From Toxorhynchites rutilus septentrionalis (taxonomy: Eukaryota > Arthropoda > Insecta > Diptera > Culicidae): 64,000 nucleotides of DNA. Of the stretch, positions 33,304 to 45,662 are shown one piece after another. Every line of letters begins with the position of its first letter. The first letter of the stretch is position 1. Position numbers and translations under genes: made by a program. The notes beneath the pieces are model-generated. The model had not been told where the DNA came from, did not search any database, and saw nothing but the letters and a program-made list of their open reading frames with translations. The stretch covers positions 164,821,325-164,885,324 of the forward strand of contig NC_073746.1 of assembly GCF_029784135.1 (NCBI RefSeq), read 5' to 3'.

Positions 33304-33365
33304 AAGCTCCTCTGTCGGGTGGTGTTTAACCGACAAATGAGCTTCTTTGTCGGGTGGTGTTTAAC
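33304..33365. repeat. 35-bp tandem duplication
   Basis: TGTCGGGTGGTGTTTAAC occurs at 33313-33330 and again 35 bp later, with the preceding AGCTCCTC/AGCTTCTT also shared. Two units only. Confidence 0.75.
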
Positions 33366-33904
33366 TGATTTTAGTTCATTATCAGGATTATTAACAACAA
33401 TTTCTTTGTTTTCTATTGAATATTTCTTTTGTTCTCATTCGGGATTGTGTACTATTGGGGTAAACGTTCTATCCATATAAATGGTATACGAGTGATCTTG
33501 TTTCTCGAAAATGCTCTAGAATCTCGTTGTGTTATAATACTGTTCTTTTATCTCCTTACAACGCATTATCTGTTTTTTTTTGTTTTTTAACAGATTTCAA
33601 TATTTCATCCTATAAATTTAATGGCGGCTGCTTGAAATTGACAACTTTCTTCTACGTGTATGGGAAACGTGATTCAAATGGAGAACGATTATAATCGAAT
33701 TTGAAGGTCCATCATTTATACAAAATGAATAATAAAATCAATATAAAAGTGAAACTATATATCTTTTCCATAACTTTGAAAAGTATAGTACGCAACGCCG
33801 CGCTCTCTCTCACCACCAGTTAATGTATGTATGTGATAAAATGATAAGCCATATCAGGATTAAACAAATTTAATCGAATATAGCTGTAAGTAGTACATTT
33901 GAGT

Positions 33905-34135
33905 AAATATTAAAATCGGGTAAATGATGTTCAGGTAAATGTTGCATTCAGATAAATGTTACATTCGGGTATATGTTGCATTCGGAAAATGTCTCATTCG
34001 GGTAAATGTCTCATTCGGGTAAATGTTGCAATCGGGTAAATGTTTCATTCGCGTACCTGTGGCATTCGTGTATTTCTTACATTTGGATGAATGTCTTTCA
34101 GGTAGCTGTCTTTCGGGTAAATTTGTCACAATCAT
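33905..34135. repeat. 17-bp minisatellite
   Basis: About 13 imperfect units of GGGTAAATGTTGCATTC. Central units are the most uniform and the ends decay. Confidence 0.85.
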
Positions 34136-34277
34136 GCAAGATGACTTCCGATAACAGAGATTTACACTGGATGTTGGGAGTTGAAATGTTGAACCATCAT
34201 GAGTTTAATGGCCGGTTTTGTTTCTCGAACTATCTTCAACTGATTTATGAAACACTAAATATTGTGTGAAATACATA

Positions 34278-35443
34278 AACTGACCAGACGTCCCGCATTT
34301 CAACAAAATGTCCCGCGTAAGATCACGTCCCGCGAAACGTCCCGCATTTGGCAAAAGAAACGAAAATGTCCCGCTATATCAATATATTTCAATATTACAA
34401 CTTGATTATGTTCTTAAATGGATGAACCTCGAAAAAACTTTTATTTGGCAGACTGTTCAAGAGCGCTTCTAATGCATCCAATGATTAATACGTTGAGCTG
34501 GTTTCATCGCACCGACAGTGTGCTTTTTGTTCAGAGAGTGTAAACTGGAAGCGACAGCAACAAAATTGGAAAATGATTTTTATAAAAGCCCTTATTGATC
34601 CGCAGGGACCAACGTGAGTCAGACGAAAAGTTCATCTTTGGTCCCCTAGCTCGGTCAGAGCATAACGTTTTAAATAAGTCCGAAGAACTAGTGTATACTC
34701 GACTGGAAGATGCAGGGTTGTTTGATGAAGTATCGTAAGTGAAGCGCTGGGCGGTCTTATGGAAGTTGGCCTGAACCTCAACCATGACCGATGAACATCT
34801 CATCTCGGCGTGTTCTTTTACCTTTTCGTGGCTTTGGTGGTAGACTGCCTCTCCATTTTGGCCATTCACCCAAAAGTTTTCTATAGGTTGCAGCTGGGGA
34901 ATGTTCGGAAGGTTGGTGGTCTTCGTGATAATTGTTATCTCCAGCCGATCCATCCTCCAGTGATCTTTTGACATAATGGGCTGATCCCAGGTTCAGCATA
35001 AAGACCACATCACCTTCGCAACTTCCGGTAAGCACTTCGTACTATAAATCTCCCCGTTCACCATATGACTCGAAAGAACAGCGGCTTGGACATTCCCTTC
35101 ACGTCTGTCAGAGAAGGACCTTATTCGAGAACTTGATGTGGATGATATATTCGACGTCATCGCTTACCTGGGGAAAGTAAAGTACGAGCATTCCATTCGG
35201 TAATTTGAAGAAAATTGCAGAATTTGAATCGTGCGTGCCAGGCGTAAATGCTCTGATTGCGTGAGTGATTTTCAGGCGTAAGCAAAATCTAAACCACCGA
35301 AAAATCACAATCGAGTGCCGATACTTGGAAAGAAATAACACAGATCAGTTTAGACTCGCTAAACTATGGTTTATGTTCACATAACATATATACATAACGT
35401 TTTGTTTTTTGTGTCCCGCGTTAGACCTCTGATCATCTGGTCA
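34278..35443. mobile_element. element with TGACCAGA...GTCCCGC inverted ends
   Basis: The left end CTGACCAGACGTCCCGC (34280-34296) is mirrored by a diverged right end (CCCGCG ... TCATCTGGTCACTTT, 35416-35446). GTCCCGC recurs several times just inside the left end. It abuts the 3' end of the DD41D frame at 35441. It contains a transposase remnant. Confidence 0.5.
34540..35341 (-). pseudogene. Tc1/mariner-superfamily DD37E-like transposase remnant
   Basis: Reading leftward: LGSAHYVKRSLE (second catalytic region, its Asp mutated or displaced), then in a shifted frame MDRLEITIITKTTNLPNIPQ and LQPIENFW. This spacing to the glutamate fits DD37E. Several frameshifts; no N-terminal domain is clear. 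Confidence 0.6.
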
Positions 35444-36693
35444 CTTTAGAAATACAACATCATTTAAATGTCCACCTAGGGCTTCCTCGCACACCTTGAT
35501 CCGGAACAGGTAATTTTCGATGACTTTTCGGCACATATAGGGCGGTATCTCGGTCATAAGTTCACGAATGTTGTCTTTTAAATGTTCAAGAGTTTGCGGA
35601 GAGTTGGCATAGACACGGTTTTTCGCATAACCCCACAAAAAAAAGTCTAGCGGGTTCAAATCGCATGATCTGGACGGCCAATTGGCAGCACCAAAACACG
35701 AAATTATGCGTCCCTCTAATTTCGTTCGCAATATGGCCCTGTTCGGACGTGTTGTGTGGCACGTGGCGCCGTCCTGCTGAAACCTCATGTCATCCGTATC
35801 CATATCTTCAATTGGTGGCAAAAAAACCGGTTAACATAAGGCCATAGCGCTCACCATTCACAGTTACCGTCTCACCGTCCTCATTTTCAAAGACATACGG
35901 CCCGATGACTCCACCAGACCATAATGCGCACCAAACAGTGACTTTTGGCGGATGCAATGGCCTCTCAACAATCACGTGTGGATTTTTCGAGCCCCATATA
36001 CGGAAATTTTGGGTGTTCACATAGCCACCGAGCTCGAAATGTGCCTCATCGCTGAAGAAAATTTGATGCGAAAATTCAGCGTTTTGCTGCTGTTGTTCGT
36101 TCAAACAATCGACGTATGCCCGACGCATTCCATGGTCGGCACGCTCTAATTTTTGTACCAGTTGGACTTATGGATGTAGGTGCAAGTCCAAATGCAAAAT
36201 TCGCCACAATGATGTGTTTGACAAGCCCAATTGCTGAGCACGCCGTGGAATCGAAACATTCGGGTAGTGGAGTCGATCTGGCGTAGTGGTAACATCCATG
36301 CCTCTCACGCTAAAGGTCACGAGTTCAATTCTCACTCCCGACATTCTTCCAAAAATGGAAGTAAAAAGTGACGAACCAGCCAAATGAGTTGAAAATCACT
36401 ATAATACAGATATATAAAAAAAAAAAAACATTCGGGTCATCCTCCACACTGGCAGCAACAGCAGCAATATTTTCGGCCGAACGCACATTACAATGATGCA
36501 CAGGTTTCACAATATCCGCTACGGATCCAGTTTGTTCGAATTTACGCTCTACATTAGCGATTGTGTGCTCTGTAGGCCGTCCATGACGACCAAAATCCGT
36601 CCGTAATGCTCGAAAAACATTTGCCGGTTTTTCATCATTTTTATAGTATAATTTTAAAAAATTAACACGTTGTTCGATGCTAAAACGATCCAT
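35441..36693 (-). pseudogene. DD41D (rosa-like) Tc1/mariner transposase, SINE-interrupted
   Basis: ATG 36693 begins MDRFSIEQRVNFLKLYYKND, a DUF4817-like helix-turn-helix N-terminus (to TIANVERKFEQTGSV). The SINE at 36266-36425 interrupts it. The catalytic part resumes with FSDEAHFELGGYVN, PKVTVWCALWSGG, QQDGATCHTTRPN and SCDLNPLDFFLWGY; 41 residues separate the second and third Asp, hence DD41D. The tail is LEHLKDNIRELMTEIP ... GGHLNDVVF. A frameshift lies near 35815. The same family gave rise to the element at 39381-46643. Confidence 0.8.
36266..36425 (+). mobile_element. tRNA-derived SINE, second family, copy 2
   Basis: It is bounded by a 12-bp duplication AAACATTCGGGT (36254-36265, 36426-36437). 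GGCGTAGTGGTAACATCCAT is the A-box region and GTCACGAGTTCAATTCTCAC the B-box region; it ends in a poly-A tract. It inserted into the DD41D transposase, so it is younger than that element. Confidence 0.85.
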
Positions 36694-36789
36694 ATTGTAA
36701 AATGGCAGACATTCAACTAACGATATGACGCTTTGGTTGACAGCTATGTCAAACGGTTGTCAGCGCAGGGCTGTATACCCTGTATAATG

Positions 36790-37962
36790 GAGTCAAAAAA
36801 AATTTTTTATTTGTTTTTTTTTTGCATGTATTTTTTGTTTTCGATCATATTTGATGAAAAAAAATCCTCCTACGCATATGTTCGAATTTCAACAATGACA
36901 AAGTTATAGAACTTTTTTTTTGTTTCGGACTCTGTTGCCTCAAACTGGCTCTACATTAAAAAGTACGCCATGGAAGAAGATTCTGATGCTTTTATTTGAA
37001 AGATGAGAAAATTTACCTTTTTTCCAAAAATGACTTTTTTCAAAAATTTATCACTTTTGAACTACTGGATCGGATTCAACTGGATTCAGATAATCGACAT
37101 ATCAAATTGAAGCAAAATAGCTAGTATTCTTGAAAAAAAATAACCCTTGCCTAAAAACTGAACACAGAGGAATATTGAACGAAGACTGAAAACATGTTAA
37201 CTTTGAAAAAAAAACATAATTCAAAGAAACACTTCTCTGACTTTTGGATATGTTATACAAACAAAATCAGCTTTCAAGAAAAAAAAAATTATTGCGTCCT
37301 TGGTCTCGGAACCATGTAAGCTATAAAAACAAATACAAACAATATCTACGAAAATAAAATACAAATTTTTTCGCAAGCGTAATACTTTTTAAAGAAGACT
37401 AGCTAATTTGATTTAATTTGATATGCCGATCACCTGAATCGGTCCAGTAATTCAAAAGCTATGAATTTATTCGGTGGTAAAAAGGGGAAAAAATATTTTT
37501 CGGATCATCGTTTGAATTTGAAAAATCATAACTCAAAAACGAAAAAAAACGCCCTTCTCATTTTTGGAGTTTTCAAGTAAAACCATATAAAATGTAGCTC
37601 TCTTGGTCCCGAGACCATGAAACTATAAAAATCGAATAAGATTAATAATAACGAAAACAAAATTCAAAGTTCTTGCAACTGTTCATTTTTTCAAAAAAGA
37701 CTAGCTTATTGGCTTTAATTTGATAAGTCGATCGACTGAATCGGTACAGAAATTCAAAAGTTATGGTTTTTTGGAAAAAAGAAATTTGTTTTTTGGAGAA
37801 ATTGAGAAAAACTTTTTTTTGACCACCCCAAAGTGGAAATGGTCACCCTAACGTTGGAATAAAAAAATACGAGTCTAATATTTTACGATAAAGAACAAAT
37901 TTGCTACTTTTCATCAAAATCTGAGAACCACTATATCGGTTTGGCATGGAATGTCTGTATAC
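36790..37962 (-). repeat. complex repeat with ~305-bp modules in direct and inverted orientation
   Basis: ACTAGCTAATTTGATTTAAT (~37398) and ACTAGCTTATTGGCTTTAAT (~37701) head modules ~303 bp apart. The phrases TTGGTCTCGGAACCATG and TTGGTCCCGAGACCATG recur with similar spacing. An inverted copy of the same block lies at 37040-37125. Related single-module sequence is at 16690-17110. No coding capacity. Confidence 0.6.
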
Positions 37963-37965
37963 ATA

Positions 37966-39306
37966 CAGTCAATCACAAAATTGAGTGTACATCCCGTGCT
38001 GGTTTGTTTTTTTTGAGTTTTTCAAAGTTGAAAAGAAAATAATTTAAAGCGACTTATATTCATCGTAAAATCGATCCTTTTTACTCTCTCTTTTACTCTT
38101 TCATATCACTACATGAAAAAAAAAGGTCACATTTCTACTGCATGTTTAAAAAACAAACAAAAAATCTACAACTCAGACGTGGCAAACATGTTCAGTTCCA
38201 GTTTTTCTAAAAAAGAAATTAAAATCAGTTCAGAAACATTAACAGATAAAAAGAATTTGGTATGGCTCCCTTTGGCATCCAGCACTGCCTGCAAGCGCTG
38301 AGACGAAATTTCTGGTCACTGTAGACGGAATGCTCTCCCAGATCTCCTTAATCCTCGTTTTAAGTTCCGCTTTGTTCCTTGGATTTTTATTCTTCAAACG
38401 GTTCTTGATTTTCCACCATAGATGCTCAATAGTGTTCAAGGTGATTGCGGAGGTGTTTTGAGTTGATTGGGACATTACAGAGCAGGCACTCCCGCATGAT
38501 AAGATCAGTTTGTTTCGGGACATCATCCTGCTAAAAGTAGTAATCACGAGGGAGATCCAATTTCTGCACTGCAGGTTACGTCGAGAAACTCCATGGTTCC
38601 AGTTCCAGAAGCCGCCATTGTACCATACATCAGCTGACTGCCGCTGCCGTGTTTTACTGTGGGAACCAAATGCTGAATCTGGAGCACCGATTCTGGTTCC
38701 CTCCACACCATCTGTCTTCCATCCGACTCAAAGAGATTGGTTTTCGTCTCATCCGTATAAAAGACCTAGTTGTAGAACTTCTTGGGCCTATTTACATATG
38801 CCTTAGAAAACTGTAGTCGTTTTTTCATATTCACAATTGAAATTCCTCAGATTGTTCCTGTATGCTACTCTCTGGACAGGTCTTCCAATGGTGCTGGCTA
38901 CTTCGGTAGTCAATTTAGGAATGTTTGTTTTAGGGTTTTTTTTTTAATGTTCGCACAACTACTCGTTCATCATCAGAAGACAGGATCCGTTTGTGTCCTC
39001 TACCCGGGAGATTTTCCATGGTTCATTCGTATTTCCACTTGCTTATAATTTGCTGTAGAGTGAGTTCTTCCGACAGCAACTGCTATTTCCCGCAATGTCT
39101 TTCCTCGATAACTTACTTTTTATCATTGTATGTGTAAAAATATCTATTTCTTTCCTCTTACTTGCCATTTTGATAAAAAATGTTCTCTAACATCAATAAA
39201 AAACAAAAACCACAAAAACTAAAAAGTACGCTAATTCGCAAAGATCCTTCTCAAAAGGCTAATTTGTTCGGATGAATTTAAGGTATACACTCAATTTTGC
39301 GATGCC
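37966..39306 (-). mobile_element. Tc1-like transposon
   Basis: 1341 bp, flanked by TA (37964-37965, 39307-39308). The inverted ends share CAAAATTGAGTGTA (37975-37988 and complement near 39285-39299). A related end occurs at 46742-46765. Confidence 0.75.
38239..39168 (-). pseudogene. Tc1-like transposase, degenerate
   Basis: ATG 39168 begins MASKRKEIDIFTH. HTH pieces follow in shifting frames (SRKDIAG, ISKWKYE, GRGHKRILSSDDERVV). The C-terminal part in 38706-38239 has LNTIEHLWWKIKNRLKNKNP and KAELKTRIKEIWESIPSTVT, the region around the last catalytic residue of Tc1. Many stops. Confidence 0.65.
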
Positions 39307-39454
39307 TAGAATAGGAATTGTTTCCAATTTTTAAGAATAAACAATGAGCAGAAAGCGGAATTTTATTGCATGTACAGCTACAGGGTGGGCCATTTAAAGT
39401 GGAAGCATCTGGCAACCCCATAACTTTTGACAGAGATGTCAGATTAACAAATGT

Positions 39455-39866
39455 TGTTACGGCGAACCTGGGCGACTGCTGGCGGACACGGACGATAATA
39501 CGGTGGAATCCGATGCTATGATGGACGAAGTCCTTTTCGGGATCTAATACTGAGCGTCAAAGCGTCGAAGTCCAATTATGTTTTAATAAAACCTCACTTT
39601 CGAAAATATAACTTTATTCGATAACGTATCGACCAGAACTGAACAATTCTATCCTATCGTGTAATCGACCTCGATCGTCGTCGGTTTCCCGCGCAACGAT
39701 CGGGTGGGAGAAAGATAGAAAACGGAAATGCGGTTGATACGAATTAGCATACTAATTTCAAGCTAGCTATAAATTGTTTGGTTCACAATATGTAGTGGGA
39801 TTCTGAGTTATACAATTCAAATATGGTTCACTATTTTTCTTATGTTCTAACGTAAGATCTCCAACA
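39455..39866 (-). repeat. BEL/Pao 3' LTR (left copy)
   Basis: 412 bp, TGTTACGG...TCCAACA on the plus strand. It differs from the right copy at three positions (about 99.3% identity). The 5-bp target duplication AATGT lies at 39450-39454 and 46075-46079. Confidence 0.92.
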
Positions 39867-39918
39867 TGCCGGGCCCCGTTGAAAGCCACTTTCAACTAAC
39901 CACCAAGCGTCTCCTTGC

Positions 39919-40473
39919 TTAGTGGGTGGTCGGTGGTGCATCTGCAGGAACTGTAGCGCTGATGTCTTGGGTGCGAGGCTGCTCGATAGGGAGTGGGCAC
40001 ACCTCTGTAATGGCTCGTCGGTAAGTACCTTGTGCGGTCCGGACCTGGACCACACGCACGTGTCCGTCTTTTCCTGGGAAAATTTGTTCCACCCGTCCAA
40101 GGTTCCATTTCATGGGTGGTGTTGACTCCTTCTTCAGCAGAACGAGTGTGCCTACGTCGACATCAGGATGGACCACTGGCCATTTCTGGCGGTTCTGCAG
40201 TTGGCCGATGTAGTCGCGCGACCAAGCCTTCCAGAAGTGCTGGAAACGTTTCTGCATTGTCTGGAATGAGTTAAGACGGTTGTCAGGAAAGTCACACAAA
40301 TCTGGTTGCGGGAGCGAATTGATTGGCTCTCCCACAAGAAAGTGCGCAGGCGTTAGGGCAATCACGTCCGCCGGATCGGAGGACAAGGGCATCAACGGAC
40401 GAGAGTTCATCACTCCTTGTATCTGGGTGATGAGCGTGTGGAAGTCATCGATGATCAGCAGCGAATCCTTCAT
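39919..40473 (-). pseudogene. BEL/Pao integrase C-terminal region (DUF5641-like)
   Basis: Last 184 codons of Pol: QIQGVMNSRPLMPLSSD, ALTPAHFLVGEPINSLPQPD and LVLLKKESTPPMKWNLGRVE, the conserved C-terminal module of BEL/Pao integrases. It is one frameshift away from the preceding integrase core. It ends with a proline-rich tail ~50 bp before the LTR. Confidence 0.8.
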
Positions 40474-42497
40474 TATACGGTAGAGGTGATTTTAAAGGTC
40501 TTGACGGAGGCCTCCCATAGGCCTCCAAAGTGGGGTGATCGTGCAGGGTTGAAATGAAAGGTTATTCCATTGTCAGCACAATGCGAAGCGAGTTTCTCGG
40601 AGCAATGCATCGCGTTGAACTCGCGACGATATTCCTGGAGCACGCGGTTTGCTCCGACGAACGTCCGCGCGTTATCGCAATAAATATGAGCTACACTACC
40701 GTGCCGCGACAAGAAACGAATAAGAACGTTCACGAAGGCGGTAGTCGTGAGACTGTAGACCATGTCAATATACACTGCTTTCGACCACATACAAATGAAA
40801 ATTGCGACGAATATTTTCATTGACGAACCTCGACGGTTCGGTGGACGAACAGAAAACGGTCCGCAATAGTCGACGCCACTACTAACGAACGGACGCGAAG
40901 GCGTAAGACGAACAGCTGGTAGTGGTCCCATGATCTGGCGGATGCTTTTGGGTTTACATCGAAAACAAACCATGCACTCTCTGACGATCTTCGTAGCGAG
41001 GTCTCGTCCCCTGATTGGCCAAAAACGCTGTCTCACGGTGGCTAGTAGTAGTTGAGGTCCGCTATGCAGCATTCTAAAGTGGGTCGCCTTCGCAATCAGG
41101 AACGTTAGATGCGCTTTCGATGGAAGAATTATGGGATATTTTGTATCGAAAGGAGCATCCAGATTTTGTAGACGTTCAAATATCCTCAGCAAACCTTCTG
41201 AATCGAGGAAAGGATTAAGCTTTTTCAACGGCGATTTAAATGTCATTTCCTTTCGTGCAGGACCTTGATGTTTCCTTAGAAAATCGATTTCTAGCGAAAA
41301 GTATTCCTTTTGAGCGACTTTAATCAAAGTTTTCAATGCGATATCAATCTCTGTGGCAGTAAGTGGGCCACGATGGTGATTTCGGGCTTCTCTCGCGCGG
41401 GCGTTGTGACTAAATCGGTGAATCCAAGCGACCTTGCGTAGCAGAGGAGAAAGAAGAGAGTGTCGTTCGATCAATTCCGAAAGCAATGAAGTTGTAATGG
41501 TGGTTATCATGGACACTATTTGTCTGGCTTCTGTCTCTCGAGCCTGTAAGTGTAACGGCGAGAGCGCTATATTGTTCGGCGGCCAGCTTGACTCATCCTC
41601 GAGTAGGAACGGAGGTCCATGCCACCACAAATCGTCATCAATTAAGCGAGATGGGAGAATGCCTCGTGAGACTCGATCAGCAGGGTTATCGGTGGTTGGA
41701 ACGTGGCGCCAAATACTACCTCGGGTGAGCCGATGTATTTCGGCGATTCTATTCGACACAAACACTTTCCACGAAGATGATGACGATGCCAGCCAGTGAA
41801 GTACTATTGTCGAATCCGTCCAGTACGTTACTGGGCAATTAAATTGCGCAGCGAGCACAGCGGCACAAAGCTCGAGCCGAGGAGTTGATAGTTTGCTGAG
41901 TGGGCTGACGCGAGACTTTGAAATGAGTAAATTGCATTTACGTTCTCCCATTGAATTGATAGATTTGAGATAGACGCAACATCCATAGGCCTTGTCGGAT
42001 GCGTCTGAAAAGATGTGAAATTCAAGTACCCGAGGATTATCCACCATAACACGGCGAGGAATTTTTAAAACAGCGAGTGTCTGAATCTCGGACCGATATT
42101 GGATCCACCAATCTTGAAATTCTTTTGGAACTTCTTGGTTCCAGTCAAAGTTTTTCGACCACATTAATTGCAGAAGGATCTTCGCGCTGACGATAGCTGC
42201 TCCGACTAACCCCATCGGATCGAAAAGGCGCGACATCTCTGAGAGTATTAAACGTTTTGTGATCGTTTCCGACGATGAAAATTTTGGAACGTTGAAATTA
42301 AAGTGATCGGGAAGGGGGTGCCAGAGGAGGCCGAGTGCCTTCACCGATCCTGACTTGTTGATTTCCAACTCTGTTCGAGTATCTCGAAGTGATTCGGGGA
42401 TGTGTGAGAGAATGTTGGGGTTATTACTACACCACTTTCGCAAATTGAACCCTCCACAACGAAGCAGATTTATAATAAAAAAGATAATCGTCCACAT
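40473..42497 (-). pseudogene. BEL/Pao Pol: RT end, RNase H and integrase core
   Basis: Starts after the RT catalytic box with LLRCGGFNLRKWCSNNPNIL and LWHPLPDHFNF. RNase H region: LEFHIFSDASDKAYGCCVYL. Integrase: H2C2 zinc finger (HFRMLHSGPQ ... ECMVCFRCKP), SSGVDYCGPFSV (first Asp), IYCDNARTFVGAN (second Asp) and SPHFGGLWEASVK (Glu). It is frameshifted at both ends relative to the neighbouring frames, and a short stretch after the RT YVDD seems deleted. Confidence 0.85.
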
Positions 42498-44592
42498 AGA
42501 AAGAACTCAGCACTTTCGCAGCAGCCAACGGGTAATTTTCGGCTTCATCCTCGGCCAATTTGTTTAACACGCGGGTGGCGAGGTACGGAGCAGGAGCAGT
42601 GCCATAAGTCACTGTTTTCAAACGATACGTTTTCAGTTGATCCTTCGGGTTCTCTCTCCACAAGATCAGCTGCAGCGCACGGTCTTCTTCGTGGATGAGA
42701 ACCTGCCGATACATCTTCTCCACGTCGGCAGTTATTGCGTGCTTCGGCAACCGAAAGTTGAGAAGTGTAGACAGTAGCGGTGGTTGAACTGTGGGTCCAA
42801 TATAGCAGAGGTCGTTTAACGATAGATTGTTGGAGCTTCGACACGAGGCGTCGAACACTACTCTCGTCTTTGCAGTAGTGCTCTCGGGACGTTGTATAGC
42901 ATGATGAGGAAGATAAAAGTGTGGTTTCGACATATCTGGTTCAATTTGTTCCATGTGTCCCAACGAAATGTACTCGGTCATGAATTGTGAGTATTCTACC
43001 TGGAGCGTAGGATCTTTTATTAGTTTCCTCTCGATGGTCAGGAATCTGCGTTTCGCAACCGAATATGACGCTCCCAGAGAACACAACAACTCCTCACGAA
43101 TCGGCAGACGTACCACGTACCGACCGTCAGCGGCTCTATAATGCGTATTCAAAAATGCTTCCTCGCAATGCTGTTCCTCGAGGGAGAATGCCTTTCCCTT
43201 CTCAAAACTCTCCACCTGCCAGAATTTATGAACTGCTGACGTCAAGTTTTCAACAGTTGATGCGTTGCAAACTACCACAGGACTATGGTGAACCGATGCT
43301 TCTCCTGCGACAACATATCCGAACACCGTTTTGTGCAACACCGGCATGCTATCGCCCAGTGTGATCTGCTCATTTTCTAAGATCGTGAAGAAATTCCTTA
43401 TACCGATGATTATGTCTACATCGTGAGCGATATTAAATTTAGGGTCTGCGAGAGGGAGGTGGCGAGGAATAACCCATTTCGATATATCTACATTGGCAGT
43501 AGGTAAAATCCGAGTTAACGTAGGTAGTATCAGACAGTCTATACTAGTACTGTATGATCCAAAGCGAGAGGCAACTGTAATAGTTGTTTGGTGTTTCACT
43601 TTCTTGACCGATTGACTGATGCCGTAAACATCTATGTCTGCGAGCTTGCGCTTTGAGCAAAGCTTTTGGGCTAGTTCTTCGGTAACGAAATTGGCTTCGG
43701 ATGCGCAGTCCAACAGTGCTCTGGCGAAGAGATAAGTGCCATCAGCGTGTCTAACTTTGATGCACGCTGTGAGCATAAAGACAGCAGATGTGCTGCCTTT
43801 CGAAACGAACGATTGGTTTGGAGTGACGGATTGGCAATTAGTCACTTGCGAGGAAGAGCGGGCTGAGCATGACGGTGTAGACTGCGTACCCGACGAAGGT
43901 ACGTACGAAAAAGAGCGATTAACAAGCCCATCCGACGGCGACGGGGCTAGTCCCGTAACCCGAGGGACCACGTGACATTGATCGGCAATGCACGTAACCG
44001 ACGGTGGCGCTTCGACAACCGTGGCCGATTGTGAGAGTTGTGAATATTGGCCGACCTGTGCTGCCACAGATTCAGATTGAGCGACAGCATCCGAAGACTG
44101 TGAATTCAGATGCAACAGTGTGTGATGTCGTCTGCTGCATGTTCGACACGAACCAGCTGAACAATTTTTCAACAAATGTGACGCCTTCAAACAATTTAAG
44201 CAGAGGCCGTGGTGCTTGGCCACATCGAAACGTTGTTGTGGCGAAAGTTTCTTAAAATCGTCACATTGGGATAATATGTGTGAATTCTTGCACATGATAC
44301 ACTTCGGGAAACTATTTGTAGTGTGATACGAGGAGGTTTTACTTCTGACAGGTTTTAACTCGTGCTTTGATTCGGATTTGTTCACTTGGTTCGAAATCTG
44401 GGAGAGCGTTAGTGATTGTAGAATTCGTGCGCGTTTCTGAACAAACTCAACTAATGTTTGGTACGTTGGTCGTTCAGTTTCATCGAGCTGTTGTTCCCAT
44501 TCCTTCTGCGTTGTCGGGTCGAGCTTACTGCTTAGCAGCTCTACAAGGAACGAATTCCAATGATTGTTGGAATCTTCCAATTTGTTGAGCAC
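42427..44592 (-). pseudogene. BEL/Pao Gag C-terminus, protease and RT
   Basis: Zinc-knuckle region (CIMCKNSHILSQC, CLNCLKASHLLKNC), a serine-rich linker, protease ARALLDCASEANFVTEELAQ, and RT: TRVVFDASCRSSNNLSLND, AITADVEKMYRQVLIHEEDR, RLKTVTYGTAPAPYLATRV and SSFYVDDYLF with catalytic YVDD. It is in the same frame as the Gag piece to its right, separated only by one TAG. It ends in a frameshift after YVDD. Confidence 0.88.
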
Positions 44593-44610
44593 ATTGATGT
44601 GCTTTTCGAA

Positions 44611-45351
44611 CTAGTCAGCTAAGTTGGATAGAGCAACTGACGATTCTTTACGTACTGAGGAAGTAGATAACAGTGCCGAAAAATGTTGCTTGATCAGCAG
44701 ATTCTTGTTGTCAAATCTCTTTCTCAACAGATCCCATGCGATTGTGTAGTTAGTGGATGAAACAGTAAGCGATTGAATGAGACGTAAAGCTTCTCCTTTC
44801 AGCACAGCTTTCAGGTACTGAAATTTCTGTACCGATGAAAGATGGGAATTTGTGTGGACGAGAGTAGTAAAAAGGTCGTGGAAATTCATCCAATCATCAA
44901 AGTTTCCACTGAACTCAGGAATTTTCAGTTCAGGGAGACGAACAGAGGAAGCGTATGCAGGTGGAACACCAGGCGAAGTGGGAGGTCGGTCAGTGCGCTC
45001 GGTAACAATTTCGAGTTTTCTCGCCAAAGACCCTTTCAGTTCGAAGTATTCAGTCTCGAACGAAGCTCGAATTTCAGCTAAATCGTCGGTTAAGTCCTCG
45101 TCTAATTCAATTTCCGCCTGAACCTCATTGAATTTCTCCCACAGCTCATCTAGTTTTTCAAGACGGAACTTCAGTTGAGGGAAATCACGATCAAATACAA
45201 AATTCACGTCAAACGCTTTCAGCAATTTAGCGGAACCAACGATGTTATTCCTACGCAGAATCAGCTTCTTAACCTTTTTTGATATCATTTCGATGTCTTC
45301 GTTTATTTCACACAATCTCGCTTTATTTTCACAATAGAAAGCTTGGTCCAC
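44611..45351 (-). pseudogene. BEL/Pao Gag N-terminal part (DUF1759-like), ends at a premature TAG
   Basis: 246 codons from ATG 45351. A coiled-coil-rich start (residues 10-110) precedes VRLPELKIPEFSGNFDDWMN, FHDLFTTLVHTNSHLSSVQK and RFDNKNLLIKQHFSALL, the DUF1759 Gag pattern of BEL/Pao. It stops after SNLAD, and the same frame reopens immediately after the TAG with FEKHINVLNKLED. Nonsense mutation is the simplest reading. Confidence 0.85.
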
Positions 45352-45639
45352 TCACCTGCTCCTATTCGATATAGGTTACCTGGGTTCTCTTGACTAAACC
45401 TGCGTTCCTTGTTCGTCAGCGACCACGTGGTGAAGAATTCCGTGTCCCGTCTAGACGTCCAGATCGAGAAGACTGCCTTGGCAGTGTGATGTCCCGCCTG
45501 TAGATTCCGTGGAAATAGCAGCAGCAGCAGCAATAGCAGCAACAGCAGCAGCGAAACTCCTTTGAACAGCGATGTCTATTGTTCAAGGCCAACCCACGCT
45601 AACCTCTCAGGTCGGTCGAGAATGATGATGACCAGGCAG

Positions 45640-45657
45640 TCCCGGGTTTCGGCACCA
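45640..45657 (-). other. tRNA primer-binding site of the BEL/Pao element
   Basis: On the minus strand TGGTGCCGAAACCCGGGA starts five bases inside the 5' LTR. A leading TGG matches the CCA end of a tRNA. The priming tRNA was not identified. Confidence 0.75.
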
Positions 45658-45662
45658 AAAAA

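Noticed and set aside
33905..34135. CRISPR-like array
   Set aside because: Units are contiguous with no spacers, in a eukaryotic context.
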